NCBI RefSeq assembly: GCF_020687165.1
Contig: NZ_JAJEQC010000001.1
DNA: 64,000 bases
DNA from: Hominenteromicrobium mulieris
GTDB lineage: Bacteria; Bacillota; Clostridia; Oscillospirales; Acutalibacteraceae
Strand: one strand, 5' to 3'
In this document: one piece after another, positions 39,911 through 48,898 of the stretch
Numbering within the stretch: position 1 is the stretch's first letter
Layout: each line of letters starts with the position of its first letter
Program-made: the position numbers and the translations under genes
The notes under the pieces: model-generated
The model's database searches: none
What the model was told of the DNA's origin: nothing
Seen by the model: the letters and a program-made list of their open reading frames with translations, nothing else

Positions 39911-40852
39911 ATGTCTATTTTTGAAGCAATCATTCAAGGTATTGTACAGGGCGCAACAGAGTTTCTGCCCGTCTCAAGCAGCGGTCACTTGTCGCTTGCA
40001 CAGCACATCATGGGTGTAAAGGTAGACAGCTTGCTGTTTGATATTCTTTTGCACCTCGGCACGCTCATCGCCGTATGTGCCGTCTATTATAAGCTCATCT
40101 GGCGGCTCATTAAGGCGTTTATTTCGCTCGTTGCAGACGTATTCCGCGGCAAATTCAAGTGGAAAGAAATGGATCATGACCGCAGACTTTTGATGATGCT
40201 CATGATCGGCCTTATCCCGCTGTTCCTTTTGTTCCTGCCGGTTCCGGGCACGGGCATGAAGTTAAAAGATATTTCGGAGCTGTGGGCTTCGGATTCGACG
40301 ATTTGGATCGAGGGCTTTGCGCTCCTCATGACAAGTGCCCTGCTGTTCCTCGGTATCCGTGCTTCCAAGGGTGCAAAGGTACATCACTTTACGCGTAAGG
40401 ATGGTAAAGTCGGCGAGATTCGCGGCCGCACAAAGTTCCACACGGCAGACGCCATTTGCGTCGGTGTCACGCAGTGCGCGGCGGCGGTGTTCCCGGGCCT
40501 TTCCCGTTCCGGCTCCACCATGGCGGCAGGTCTTCTGCGCGGCATCAATCAGCAGGCAGCGCTCGATTATTCCTTCGTGCTCGGCATCCCGTCCATTTTG
40601 GCGGCAGCTGTGCTTACCATTAAAGATGCAATCGGTCAGCCGGTCGACATTGGCGTCGGTGCGATGATTGCAGGCGTTGTTACGGCGGCTGTTGTCGGCT
40701 TCCTCGCCATCAAGCTGCTCAAGTGGATTGTCACCACGAACAAATTACAGGTTTTCGCTTATTATACGCTGGTGCTCGGCGTTATAACGCTCATCGTTTC
40801 CGTTATCGAAGCGGTCACGGGCACAAATCTTTTCACCGGCATGCCGCTTTGA
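39911..40852 (+). CDS. uppP: Undecaprenyl-diphosphatase
   Basis: A 313-residue membrane phosphatase that recycles the lipid carrier of cell-wall synthesis and gives bacitracin resistance. The two active-site loops are visible as GATEFLPVSSSGHL (residues 17-30) and FPGLSRSGSTMAAG (about residue 200); about eight helices flank them. It is somewhat longer than E. coli BacA (273) because of an extended loop near residues 80-150. AAAGGAG precedes the ATG by about eight bases. The next gene starts 29 bases downstream. Confidence 0.95.
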   Translation: MSIFEAIIQGIVQGATEFLPVSSSGHLSLAQHIMGVKVDSLLFDILLHLGTLIAVCAVYYKLIWRLIKAFISLVADVFRGKFKWKEMDHDRRLLMMLMIGLIPLFLLFLPVPGTGMKLKDISELWASDSTIWIEGFALLMTSALLFLGIRASKGAKVHHFTRKDGKVGEIRGRTKFHTADAICVGVTQCAAAVFPGLSRSGSTMAAGLLRGINQQAALDYSFVLGIPSILAAAVLTIKDAIGQPVDIGVGAMIAGVVTAAVVGFLAIKLLKWIVTTNKLQVFAYYTLVLGVITLIVSVIEAVTGTNLFTGMPL

Positions 40853-40881
40853 TCCGGTGATTTATAATCCGGAGGTTTATT

Positions 40882-43776
40882 TTGGCGGGTAAAAAACAAA
40901 GTACAGCAAAGGGCAGTGCTTCCAAAGCAAGAAGCGGTGCGAAGTCATCGGCTGCCAAAAACACCCGGAGCTCGGGTTCTAAGTCCAATACAAAATCGCG
41001 TGCGTCTTCCGCAAAAGGGAAGAGCACGTCTTCAAAACAGAGCGCGTCCAGCGTAGAGCAGCTGCGCCAGCGCAACCAGACAGAAGCTATCCTCTGGTTC
41101 GGTGCGGCTATTTTAACGGCGTGCTTTGTACTCATTCCGGGAGGCAGCGTGTGGCTTATGGTGCACAACGTGCTGCGCGGCGTGTTCGGCGGCTGGGCTA
41201 TTCTGCTTGCGGTGCTGATGGGGTATATCGCCGTCAGCAAAACGATGGAGCAGACCACCATGCTGCGCGGCGGGCGCTTGGCGCTCATGGTCGTGATTGT
41301 CGTGCTGTTTTGCACGGCGGGGCATGTGTTTGGCAGCTTTTTCCCGAAGGAAAAGAGTTTTTTTAAGCTGGTCGGCATCTTATATATGCATGGCGTAGAG
41401 CAGGGCGGGGCCGGTCTTGTCGGCGGCCTTGTCGGCGAGCTGCTCGTCAAGTGCGCGGAAGTGCTTGGCGCACGCATCATCACGGGCGTGCTGCTGTTCG
41501 TCTCCGTGCTCATCTTTACGGGCACGTCGCTCGCGAGCTTTTTTAAAAAAATTGCAAAGCCGGCGGTCGTCATTCGCGACGTCGCGCGGCAGCGCAAGGA
41601 AGAGCGCCGCATTCTGGAAGAGGAGCGCGGTAATGCGGAGGAATCGCCGTTTGAAACGGTTTTGCCGCAGCATCCGGTGCGCTCTGTCCCGGAGGATGGT
41701 AAAATGGAATCGAAAAACAAAGGAAAGACGCCGCGTGTGTATTTGGAGCAGCTTTTCGGTGTGCGCCGCACGGAGCCGGATAACGACCCCGTAGTGCTGC
41801 ACGATTACACCGAAAGCTCTGCACAGATCAACGCATTGATCGACGAAAATCGCCGTGTGCCGGATTTCCGCGTGCCCGGCTTAGAGCGTGAAGCACAGCC
41901 TGCGCAAAATGTGCAGCCGACCTATACGCCGCCGGTGCAGGCGGAAGTGCGCCCCGCGCCGCAGCCCGCTGAAACGCCGGAGACCCACGTGCCGGTGGAA
42001 CGCGAAACGGTGGAAGCGCCGGTGATCATGCCGCCCGTTATGCAGACGGCAAAGCCGGAGCCTGCACCTGTGCAGCAGAGTGCGTATGCACAGCCTGCGC
42101 CACAGCCGGCCACACCGACAATCCTTGTGCCGGGGTCGTCCCCGGTGACGCCCGCGCACAGCGCGGAAGCTGCCGCGGACGCGCAGAAGGCGACGGAAGA
42201 ATTCATGAAAAAGAAGTTGGAAGCAGAACGCATGGAGACCCAGCTTGCGCAATCTGCACCGAAGGAGGAAGACAGCTCATATATCTTCCCACCGGTTACG
42301 ATGCTCGCTTCCGGCAAAAAAGTAGATGCCGCCGTGGAGACCGAAGAGCTCCAGACAAACGGCAAGCTGCTTGTGGAAACACTGAAAAGCTTCGGTGTGC
42401 AGACCAAAATTCTCGATATTTGCCGCGGCCCGGCTGTTACGCGCTATGAATTGCAGCCTGCCGCCGGTGTGAAAATCAGCAAGATCACGAACCTCGCCGA
42501 TGACCTTGCAATGAACCTTGCCGCGACGGGCGTGCGCATTGAGGCGCCGATCCCGGGCAAGGCGGCCGTCGGCATTGAGGTGCCGAACAAGGTGAAGACC
42601 ATCGTACGCATGCGCGAGCTTGTGGAATCGAACAGCTTTGTGACCTCAAAAAGCCACTTGACCGTGGCGCTTGGCCGCGACATTGCCGGTCAGGTAACGG
42701 TGGCAGACCTCAGCAAAATGCCGCATATCCTCATTGCCGGTACGACCGGCTCCGGTAAATCCGTGTGCATCAACTCGCTTATCGTGAGCCTGCTGTATAA
42801 ATCCGGCCCGGACGATGTGCGCTTTTTGATGATTGACCCGAAGGTCGTGGAGCTCGGCATTTATAACGGCATTCCACACCTATTGGTGCCGGTCGTCACC
42901 GACCCGCGAAAGGCAGCCGGTGCGCTGAACTGGGCCGTTACGGAAATGCTGAAGCGCTACAAAATTTTTGCCGAAAACAACGTGCGCGACTTAAAGGGCT
43001 ACAACGCCCTCGCGCAGGCGAACAATTATCAGGACGAAAACGGACAGCCCATGCACAAAATGCCGCAGATCGTCATCATCATCGACGAGCTTTCCGACCT
43101 GATGATGGCCGCGCCGAACGAGGTGGAAGACGCGATCTGCCGCTTGGCGCAGATGGCGCGTGCCGCCGGCATGCACCTTGTGGTCGCAACGCAGCGCCCG
43201 TCCGTGGACGTTGTGACGGGCCTCATCAAGGCGAACATCCCGAGTCGTATCGCGTTTGCGGTGTCCTCTGCCATTGACTCCCGCACCATTTTGGACAGCG
43301 GCGGTGCGGAAAAGCTGCTCGGTCAGGGCGATATGCTGTTCTCGCCGGTCGGCGCACAGAAGCCGCTGCGTATTCAGGGCTGCTTTGTCAGCGACAGCGA
43401 GATCGAATCCGTCGTGGATTTCGTGAAGAATTCGAGAAGCGTTATTTACGACGACTCCATTGCGCAGGAGATTGAGCGCAGCGCTGTGGAGGGCTCAAAA
43501 TCGAGCGACAGCGGCAGCAATGACGATGAGGGCAGCGGTGATCCGATGATGAACGAAGCCATTAAGTGCGTTGTTGAAGCGGGCCAGGCCTCCACGTCGC
43601 TTTTGCAGCGCAGACTGCGTCTCGGCTACGCCCGCGCGGGCCGTCTCATCGATGAGATGGAGCAGATGGGTATTGTGGGCCCGCACGAGGGCTCGAAGCC
43701 GCGCCAAGTACTCATCACCTATGCGCAGTGGCTGGAAATGAACATGCAAAAGCAGGATACCCCCGGTGATGCGTAA
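40882..43776 (+). CDS. FtsK/SpoIIIE DNA translocase
   Basis: A 964-residue DNA pump for chromosome segregation at the septum and into the forespore. An N-terminal basic Ser/Lys/Ala-rich tail (1-60) is followed by about four membrane helices (70-225), a Pro/Ala/Glu/Gln-rich linker (about 290-470), and the motor domain with Walker A GTTGSGKSVCIN (near 620) and Walker B IVIIIDELSDLMM. A C-terminal winged-helix gamma domain (ASTSLLQRRLRLGYARAGRL) reads polar DNA sequences. The start is TTG at 40882, six bases after GGAGG. As spore genes are present, it probably also serves as SpoIIIE. Confidence 0.95.
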   Translation: MAGKKQSTAKGSASKARSGAKSSAAKNTRSSGSKSNTKSRASSAKGKSTSSKQSASSVEQLRQRNQTEAILWFGAAILTACFVLIPGGSVWLMVHNVLRGVFGGWAILLAVLMGYIAVSKTMEQTTMLRGGRLALMVVIVVLFCTAGHVFGSFFPKEKSFFKLVGILYMHGVEQGGAGLVGGLVGELLVKCAEVLGARIITGVLLFVSVLIFTGTSLASFFKKIAKPAVVIRDVARQRKEERRILEEERGNAEESPFETVLPQHPVRSVPEDGKMESKNKGKTPRVYLEQLFGVRRTEPDNDPVVLHDYTESSAQINALIDENRRVPDFRVPGLEREAQPAQNVQPTYTPPVQAEVRPAPQPAETPETHVPVERETVEAPVIMPPVMQTAKPEPAPVQQSAYAQPAPQPATPTILVPGSSPVTPAHSAEAAADAQKATEEFMKKKLEAERMETQLAQSAPKEEDSSYIFPPVTMLASGKKVDAAVETEELQTNGKLLVETLKSFGVQTKILDICRGPAVTRYELQPAAGVKISKITNLADDLAMNLAATGVRIEAPIPGKAAVGIEVPNKVKTIVRMRELVESNSFVTSKSHLTVALGRDIAGQVTVADLSKMPHILIAGTTGSGKSVCINSLIVSLLYKSGPDDVRFLMIDPKVVELGIYNGIPHLLVPVVTDPRKAAGALNWAVTEMLKRYKIFAENNVRDLKGYNALAQANNYQDENGQPMHKMPQIVIIIDELSDLMMAAPNEVEDAICRLAQMARAAGMHLVVATQRPSVDVVTGLIKANIPSRIAFAVSSAIDSRTILDSGGAEKLLGQGDMLFSPVGAQKPLRIQGCFVSDSEIESVVDFVKNSRSVIYDDSIAQEIERSAVEGSKSSDSGSNDDEGSGDPMMNEAIKCVVEAGQASTSLLQRRLRLGYARAGRLIDEMEQMGIVGPHEGSKPRQVLITYAQWLEMNMQKQDTPGDA

Positions 43777-44671
43777 CACAAAGCGCGGTGCACGGGACGG
43801 CAGAAAGCTTGTGCGCACAGGCGCTTTGGTACTTGTTTTGCTTCTTTTGGCGTTCTGTTACACGCCGCCCGGACGGGCGATGTGGACGGAGCTCCGCCGC
43901 GCATGCGGCCTGCTGCCGTTTGCACAGAGCTTGCCCGATGCCGATTTGACGGTTTATGTCATCGACGTGGGCAAGGCGGATGCAATCTTAATCGAAACGC
44001 CGGAGGGCGCAGTGCTTTCGGACTGCGCGACAGCGGAGCAGGCGAAAACCGTGCTGCGCGTTTTAAAACAGCGAAACATTCAAAAGCTGCGCGCCGTGTG
44101 GATCTCGCACGCGGACAGCGACCACGTGGGCGGGCTGACGCAAATTTTGTGGGAGGTGCCCGCAGAGGAGGTGGTCACCTCCATGTACACGGAGCTGACC
44201 GGGCTGCCGGAAGATCAAACCGTGCGAACGGTAAGCGCCGGGGAGACGGTCTCTTACGGCGAGGCGGAATTTCGGGTGCTCGCGCCTTCAGAAGATTTAG
44301 AGAGCACGAATGAGAATTCGCTTGTGTATAAGCTTTGCTACAAGAAATTTTCCGTGCTATTCTGCGGTGATATTGAGGAGAAAGCGGAAAGACTGCTGCT
44401 GGATATGTATGGCGACACGCTGCGGGCGGATGTTTTGAAGGTGCCGCACCACGGCAGCGCTTCGGCGACAAGCGATGCATTGCTTGAAGCTGTGCAGCCG
44501 CAGTATGCGGTAATCTCCTCGGGCGAAGACAGAAATTTGCTGCCGCGAAACGAGACGCTGAAACGGCTCGCCGACCACGGCATTGAAATTTTCCGCACGG
44601 ACGAAAACGGCGGTATTGCGATTTTGACGGACAGCGCTGAAACGAAAATTTACACGGAAAACGGGAAATAA
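43766..44671 (+). CDS. ComEC/Rec2-like metallo-beta-lactamase-fold protein
   Basis: A 301-residue protein with one N-terminal membrane helix (about 18-38) and an external MBL domain related to the C-terminal domain of ComEC. Metal ligands are in SHADSDHVGG (HxDxDH, about residue 112) and VPHHGSASATS (about residue 230); the Asp ligand is in FCGDIEEKAE. Stand-alone proteins of this kind are thought to be secreted or anchored nucleases or phosphodiesterases. The start (GTG 43766 or ATG 43769) overlaps the end of ftsK. The next gene encodes the small DUF3006 protein that usually accompanies this family. Confidence 0.85.
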   Translation: MMRNTKRGARDGRKLVRTGALVLVLLLLAFCYTPPGRAMWTELRRACGLLPFAQSLPDADLTVYVIDVGKADAILIETPEGAVLSDCATAEQAKTVLRVLKQRNIQKLRAVWISHADSDHVGGLTQILWEVPAEEVVTSMYTELTGLPEDQTVRTVSAGETVSYGEAEFRVLAPSEDLESTNENSLVYKLCYKKFSVLFCGDIEEKAERLLLDMYGDTLRADVLKVPHHGSASATSDALLEAVQPQYAVISSGEDRNLLPRNETLKRLADHGIEIFRTDENGGIAILTDSAETKIYTENGK

Positions 44672-44713
44672 CCCGCTGTTATATAAAAGGTATTACGGAA
44701 AGGAACAGATGAT

Positions 44714-44935
44714 ATGAAACAAATCACCATCGACCGATTTGACGGTATTTACGCGATCTGCGAAGACAAGGACAAGGCGTTTTTCGCCATTGAAACGAGC
44801 GAGCTGCCGCAGGGTGCAAAGGCCGGCGACGTGCTGAAGATTACCGATGACGGTGCGCTTTCCATCGACGTGGAGGAGACCGAGCGCCGCCGCGCACGCA
44901 TTTTAGAGAAGCAGAAAAAGCTGATGGGGCTGTAA
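44714..44935 (+). CDS. DUF3006 domain protein
   Basis: A 73-residue small protein beginning KQITIDRFDGIYAICE, the hallmark of DUF3006: a short beta-rich domain containing the IDRFEG-type motif and an acidic core, then a basic C-terminal helix (ERRRARILEKQKKL). Its role is unknown; it nearly always follows a ComEC-like MBL gene, as it does here 42 bases upstream, suggesting an inhibitor, chaperone or partner. GGAAAGGAA provides a ribosome site. Confidence 0.85.
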   Translation: MKQITIDRFDGIYAICEDKDKAFFAIETSELPQGAKAGDVLKITDDGALSIDVEETERRRARILEKQKKLMGL

Positions 44936-44948
44936 GAAGGGGCGGCTT

Positions 44949-45962
44949 ATGGGAAGACTGAAATATATTTTTCACTGCATTCTGCACATGGATTATAAAT
45001 CGCTGTTCGATACGGTGAAAACGGTGCATGAGGTGAGCGGTAAAAACCGTATTTGGCTGTTTTTTGACATCATCAAGTGCGGCTTTAAGTACGGTGCGGG
45101 CTACAAGGATTACCTTTTATGCGCGTTTTATGACCTGAGTGACAAGCAGCGTGCGACGTATGTGACGCGCGGCATCAATAACTCCATTGTAAAAAGCCTC
45201 AACGACCCCGCGTATTACCATATTTTTGACAACAAAAGCGAGTTTTACACGACGTTTGCGGAATATTTGCACCGCGAGTGGCTGCATTTTTCCAAGTGCA
45301 CAAAAGAGCAGTTTTTGGACTTTATGCAGGACAAAGACGAGATCATCTGCAAGCCGGACGACGCTTCCTGCGGCGTGGGTGTGGAAAAGCTGAAAAAGGC
45401 CGACTACGCAACGCTCGACGCCATGTATGAGGACTTAAAGAAAAAGGGCGCGGACGTGATTGAAGAGGTTGTCATTCAGCACCCGGATATGAACCGCATC
45501 AATCCCGGATCCGTCAACACCATCCGCGTGTACACGGTGCTTTCCGACGGTGTGTCGAACGTGGTGTACGCGTGCATCCGCATGGGCAACAGCGACCGCC
45601 CGGTGGATAACATCAATGCCGGCGGCATGTATTCGCCGATCGACCTCGAGACCGGCAAAATCGCGTGCGCGGCGTGCGACAAGCAGCGCATCGTCTATGA
45701 GCGCCACCCGCGTTCGGGGTGCTTGCTCAAGGGCTACCAGATTCCGTACTGGGACAAGGTGATGGACATTTGCCGTGAAGCGGCACATAAGGTGCCGCAG
45801 ATGGGCTACATCGGCTGGGACGTAGCGATCACAAAAGACGGCCCGCTCTTTATTGAAGCGAACAACATGCCGGGTCATGATGCGTTCCCGCAGATGCCGT
45901 TGCAGGCACCGGATAAGATCGGCATTTTGCCGGTGTTCCAAAAATATATCAAGGGTCTGTGA
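44949..45962 (+). CDS. Sugar-transfer-associated ATP-grasp protein
   Basis: A 337-residue ATP-grasp protein. Motifs are DEIICKPDDASCGVGVEKL (ATP-binding loop, about residue 140), GSVNTIRVYTVL, NINAGGMYSPIDLETGKI, and the C-terminal metal-binding LFIEANNMPGHD. These fit the ATPgrasp_ST family (sugar-transfer associated), often near polysaccharide genes; the ligated substrate is unknown, presumably an acid and an amine of a cell-envelope glycan. AAGGGG lies upstream of the start. It converges with the small membrane gene that follows, overlapping it by about 14 bases. Confidence 0.85.
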   Translation: MGRLKYIFHCILHMDYKSLFDTVKTVHEVSGKNRIWLFFDIIKCGFKYGAGYKDYLLCAFYDLSDKQRATYVTRGINNSIVKSLNDPAYYHIFDNKSEFYTTFAEYLHREWLHFSKCTKEQFLDFMQDKDEIICKPDDASCGVGVEKLKKADYATLDAMYEDLKKKGADVIEEVVIQHPDMNRINPGSVNTIRVYTVLSDGVSNVVYACIRMGNSDRPVDNINAGGMYSPIDLETGKIACAACDKQRIVYERHPRSGCLLKGYQIPYWDKVMDICREAAHKVPQMGYIGWDVAITKDGPLFIEANNMPGHDAFPQMPLQAPDKIGILPVFQKYIKGL

Positions 45963-46380
45963 TGACCGAGGCTGATTTTGTCTCTTTCGGGAAGGCAGAA
46001 AGGCGGCAGCAGAGCTTGCACAGGGCGCTTGCGGGGATCGTTAAAACGAACCAGATGAGCGAAAACGGCAGACAGATCTGGCCCATGATGTTGAGCGGCA
46101 GGGCGGAGTAATCCCACACATGCAGATGAAGCACGCGGTTTACGAGCAGGCCGAATAAAAATTCCACAACGGTTATGATGAGGGAGCCTATGGCGCAGCG
46201 CGCCGGAAGGCTTCTTCTTTTCATTTTTTCGCAGCATACGGCGTTGATGAGCAGCAGACAAACGCCGCCGGCAAGTGCCATGGAGGCGTGGGAGTAGCCG
46301 CGCCACAGCACTTCCAAAAGGGGATAAAGGCCGCTGCCGGCGAGGAACAACAGACTGTTTTTGCGGACGGTACGGTTCAT
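45949..46380 (-). CDS. Small integral membrane protein (CmpB/putative ABC permease-like family)
   Basis: A 143-residue protein with four hydrophobic helices: NSLLFLAGSGLYPLLEVL, ASMALAGGVCLLLINA, IGSLIITVVEFLFGLL and GQICLPFSLIWFVL. The pattern LYPLLEVLWRGYSHASM and the loop containing the RVLHLHVWDYS segment match the CmpB-type family found in Clostridia and annotated as putative ABC permease; the function is not known. The start at 46378-46380 follows AAGGAG by nine bases; the open frame continues upstream to 46590 into galE without a ribosome site. Its end overlaps the 3' end of the ATP-grasp gene on the other strand. Confidence 0.75.
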   Translation of the reverse strand: MNRTVRKNSLLFLAGSGLYPLLEVLWRGYSHASMALAGGVCLLLINAVCCEKMKRRSLPARCAIGSLIITVVEFLFGLLVNRVLHLHVWDYSALPLNIMGQICLPFSLIWFVLTIPASALCKLCCRLSAFPKETKSASVITDP

Positions 46381-46497
46381 GGAAAACGACTCCTTTTTCA
46401 TGACTTTCCTTTTCAGTATGCCCGCTTTTTGTACGCCTATTGCAAAAGAAGCAACAAAATCGCAATAAATAAGCATCAAAAAAAATACGCGCGCTAC

Positions 46498-46526
46498 TGT
46501 ACAAAGCAGCGGAAACTGTGTATAAT
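46498..46526 (+). promoter_or_regulatory. Promoter of galE
   Basis: TGTACA (46498-46503), 17 bases, TATAAT (46521-46526). Confidence 0.7.
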
Positions 46527-46561
46527 CAGTACAGACAGAAAGACAGAAAGGTCGGTTTCTT

Positions 46562-47581
46562 ATGAAAAGAATTTTGGTTACGGGCGGCACAGGCTACATT
46601 GGCAGCCACACCTGCATTTCTCTCCTTGAAAAGGGCTACGATGTGACGATCGTGGATAACCTTGTAAACAGCAAGGCACTGGTGGTAGACCGAATTGAAA
46701 ATTTGAGCGGCAAAAAAGTGAAGTTCTTTGAAGCGGACGTGTGCGACGAGGACGCGCTGCGCAAGATCTTTGCGGAGGACGAGATTTTTGCCGTTATCCA
46801 TTTTGCAGGCCTGAAGGCAGTCGGCGAATCCGTGCAGATTCCGTTGCGTTACTATGAAAACAACCTCATTTCGACTTTGAGTCTTTTGAAGGTGATGGCG
46901 GAGTTTAAGGTGAACAACTTTGTGTTCAGCTCCTCGGCGACGGTGTACGGCAACCCGGCTTCCGTGCCGATCCGTGAGGATTTCCCGCTTTCGACGACGA
47001 ACCCCTACGGCACGACAAAGCTGATGATTGAGCGCATCTTGAAGGACTACGCGCACGCAAACCCGGATTTTAACCCGATCATCCTGCGCTACTTCAACCC
47101 GGTGGGCGCGCACAAGAGCGGCACCATCGGCGAAGACCCGAACGGCATCCCGAACAACCTTGTGCCGTACATCACGCAGGTGGCGGTGGGCAAGCTGCGC
47201 TGCCTCGGCGTTTTCGGCGACGACTACCCGACGAAGGACGGCACCGGCGTGCGCGATTACATTCATGTCGTCGACCTTGCAGAGGGCCATGTGGCGGCGC
47301 TCAAGAAATTCGACGATCCGCACTGCGGCGTGAAGATCTACAACCTCGGTACCGGCGTGGGTTACTCTGTGCTTGACATTGTGCACGCGTTTGAAAAGTG
47401 CGTCGGCCACAAGATTCCGTATGAGATCAAGCCGCGCCGCGCGGGCGACATTCCGGAGTGCTACGCAGACTGCACGAAGGCGTATGAGGAGCTCGGCTGG
47501 AAGGCGCAGAAGACGCTGGACGACATGTGTGCGGACTCCTGGCGCTGGCAGACGCAGAACCCGAACGGCTACAACGGCTGA
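46562..47581 (+). CDS. galE: UDP-glucose 4-epimerase
   Basis: A 339-residue short-chain dehydrogenase-fold enzyme interconverting UDP-glucose and UDP-galactose. The NAD-binding GGTGYIGSH (residues 7-15), SSSATVYG (catalytic Ser/Thr, about 123) and the catalytic YGTTKLMIE (Tyr-X3-Lys, about 147) are all present, as is RYFNPVGAH. AAAGG gives the ribosome site. It serves galactose use (with galK at 51.6 kb and possibly GH27) and provides UDP-galactose for glycans. The stop overlaps the start of maf (TGATG). Confidence 0.96.
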   Translation: MKRILVTGGTGYIGSHTCISLLEKGYDVTIVDNLVNSKALVVDRIENLSGKKVKFFEADVCDEDALRKIFAEDEIFAVIHFAGLKAVGESVQIPLRYYENNLISTLSLLKVMAEFKVNNFVFSSSATVYGNPASVPIREDFPLSTTNPYGTTKLMIERILKDYAHANPDFNPIILRYFNPVGAHKSGTIGEDPNGIPNNLVPYITQVAVGKLRCLGVFGDDYPTKDGTGVRDYIHVVDLAEGHVAALKKFDDPHCGVKIYNLGTGVGYSVLDIVHAFEKCVGHKIPYEIKPRRAGDIPECYADCTKAYEELGWKAQKTLDDMCADSWRWQTQNPNGYNG

Positions 47582-48153
47582 TGGCACGCTTCGTTTTAGC
47601 CTCGTCCTCCGTGAACCGCAAGGAGATTCTGGAACGCGCGGGCATCGAGTTTACAGTGATCGTCTCGAATGCCGATGAATCGAACGGGCCGAAGGCGCCA
47701 GACGCGCTTGTAAAGGAGCTTTCCCGCCGCAAGCTGGAAGCGGTTTTGCCGAAGTGCGAAAGTGACGATCTTGTAATCGCGGCGGACACGGTGGTGTACA
47801 TCGACGGCGAAATTCTCGGCAAACCGAAAGACTTAACGGATGCAAACCGTTTCATGCACCTGCTTTCCGGGCATGTGCACACGGTGTTTACCGGCGTGTG
47901 CATGGCGTATCACGGCGAGCGCGTTTCGTTCAGTCAGGAGACGAAGGTAAAGTTCTATCCCCTGACAGAAAGCGAAATCGCGGCTTACGTGCAGAGCGGC
48001 GAGCCGATGGGCAAGGCCGGCGGCTACGGCATTCAGGGCCCGGCGGCGCTGTTTGTAGAGAGTATTGAGGGCGACTACAACAACATTTTCGGTCTGCCTG
48101 CGGCGCACGTGATGCAGGAAGCGAAAAAGCTTTTAAAGGCAGACAAAATATGA
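47581..48153 (+). CDS. maf: Maf-family nucleotide pyrophosphatase
   Basis: A 190-residue protein that hydrolyses non-canonical or surplus nucleoside triphosphates (dTTP/UTP type in most Firmicutes). Signature elements are LASSSVNRKEIL at the N-terminus, IAADTVVYIDGEILGKP (metal-binding Asp), and GKAGGYGIQGPAA near residue 150. The start at 47581 overlaps the galE stop by one base, so translation is coupled; a longer reading from 47527 lies inside galE. Maf is linked to septum inhibition and competence in Bacillus. Confidence 0.93.
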   Translation: MARFVLASSSVNRKEILERAGIEFTVIVSNADESNGPKAPDALVKELSRRKLEAVLPKCESDDLVIAADTVVYIDGEILGKPKDLTDANRFMHLLSGHVHTVFTGVCMAYHGERVSFSQETKVKFYPLTESEIAAYVQSGEPMGKAGGYGIQGPAALFVESIEGDYNNIFGLPAAHVMQEAKKLLKADKI

Positions 48154-48163
48154 GACAGGCACG

Positions 48164-48207
48164 ATCAGTCCTTTTCGGCGTATACTGGCGTATCGGAAAG
48201 GACTGAT
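48164..48207 (+). promoter_or_regulatory. Inverted repeat covering the yunB ribosome site
   Basis: Arms ATCAGTCCTTTTCG (48164-48177) and CGGAAAGGACTGAT (48194-48207), 14 bp with one G-T pair and a 16-base loop. The 3' arm contains the AAAGGA expected to be the yunB Shine-Dalgarno, so the fold would block yunB translation from maf read-through. It could also serve as an operator; there is no T run. Confidence 0.6.
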
Positions 48208-48212
48208 GATTT

Positions 48213-48806
48213 ATGTACCGGTATCGCCGAAGACGGTATAAACGCGGACGTAAACGGCGCGTGTTGGCGTTTTTGCTGCTCGTTTTCGCTTTTGTGTTTG
48301 CCGAGCTGCGACTGCCCGCGATGAAAGCGGAGCTGCGCACGGCAGCACTGACGGCGCACGCGCAAGGGTGCATCGCGAAAACGGTGCCGGAGTATCTGCC
48401 GCAGACCGTCTGCGAAAAGGACGGGGCAGAGACGGCGCTTTCTACATATGCGCTCGGCGTACTGGAAGCGGAGCTGACGGATGCTTTGCGGAAAAGCTTG
48501 AACGGCACGGCAAAGGCGTTTGTGCCGCTCGGAAATTTAACGGGGCTGATGCTTTTGAACGGGCGCGGGATGAAGATACCCGTGCGGTTTTCGGTGGAAA
48601 GTGCGGTTTCGGTGCGGTTTGAAAGCGTCTTGACGGGCGCGGGCATCAACCGCACGGCGTACCGAACGGTGCTGCATATTGAAGCGGTGCTGTTCACGGC
48701 GGAGCGAGACGGGGCGGAGCCTGTGACGGTGACGGCAGCATACCCCGTGTATGAAGCGGTGCTTGCGGGCGACGTGCCGCAGTACGGCGTGGTGCGCGCA
48801 GGATAA
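48213..48806 (+). CDS. yunB: Sporulation protein YunB
   Basis: A 197-residue protein with a strongly basic N-terminus (YRYRRRRYKRGRKRR), one membrane helix (about 17-33), and an extracytoplasmic domain. The matching YunB features are the LRTAALTAHAQGCIAKTV region, VPLGNLTGLMLLNGRGMKIPV, and the segment GINRTAYRTVLHIEA. YunB in Bacillus is made under sigma-E control and needed for normal spore formation; the exact role is unknown. AAAGGA lies ten bases upstream but within a predicted hairpin. Confidence 0.88.
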   Translation: MYRYRRRRYKRGRKRRVLAFLLLVFAFVFAELRLPAMKAELRTAALTAHAQGCIAKTVPEYLPQTVCEKDGAETALSTYALGVLEAELTDALRKSLNGTAKAFVPLGNLTGLMLLNGRGMKIPVRFSVESAVSVRFESVLTGAGINRTAYRTVLHIEAVLFTAERDGAEPVTVTAAYPVYEAVLAGDVPQYGVVRAG

Positions 48807-48823
48807 AAAATTGTGAATAACCG

Positions 48824-48852
48824 TTGGATTTTTGCGCGCTTTGTGGTAAGAT
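48824..48852 (+). promoter_or_regulatory. Promoter of ligA
   Basis: TTGGAT (48824-48829), 17 bases, TAAGAT (48847-48852). Confidence 0.55.
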
Positions 48853-48898
48853 ACTAACAAGTATCGAAATATCTTGAAATGACACGGAGTTTTAACTT

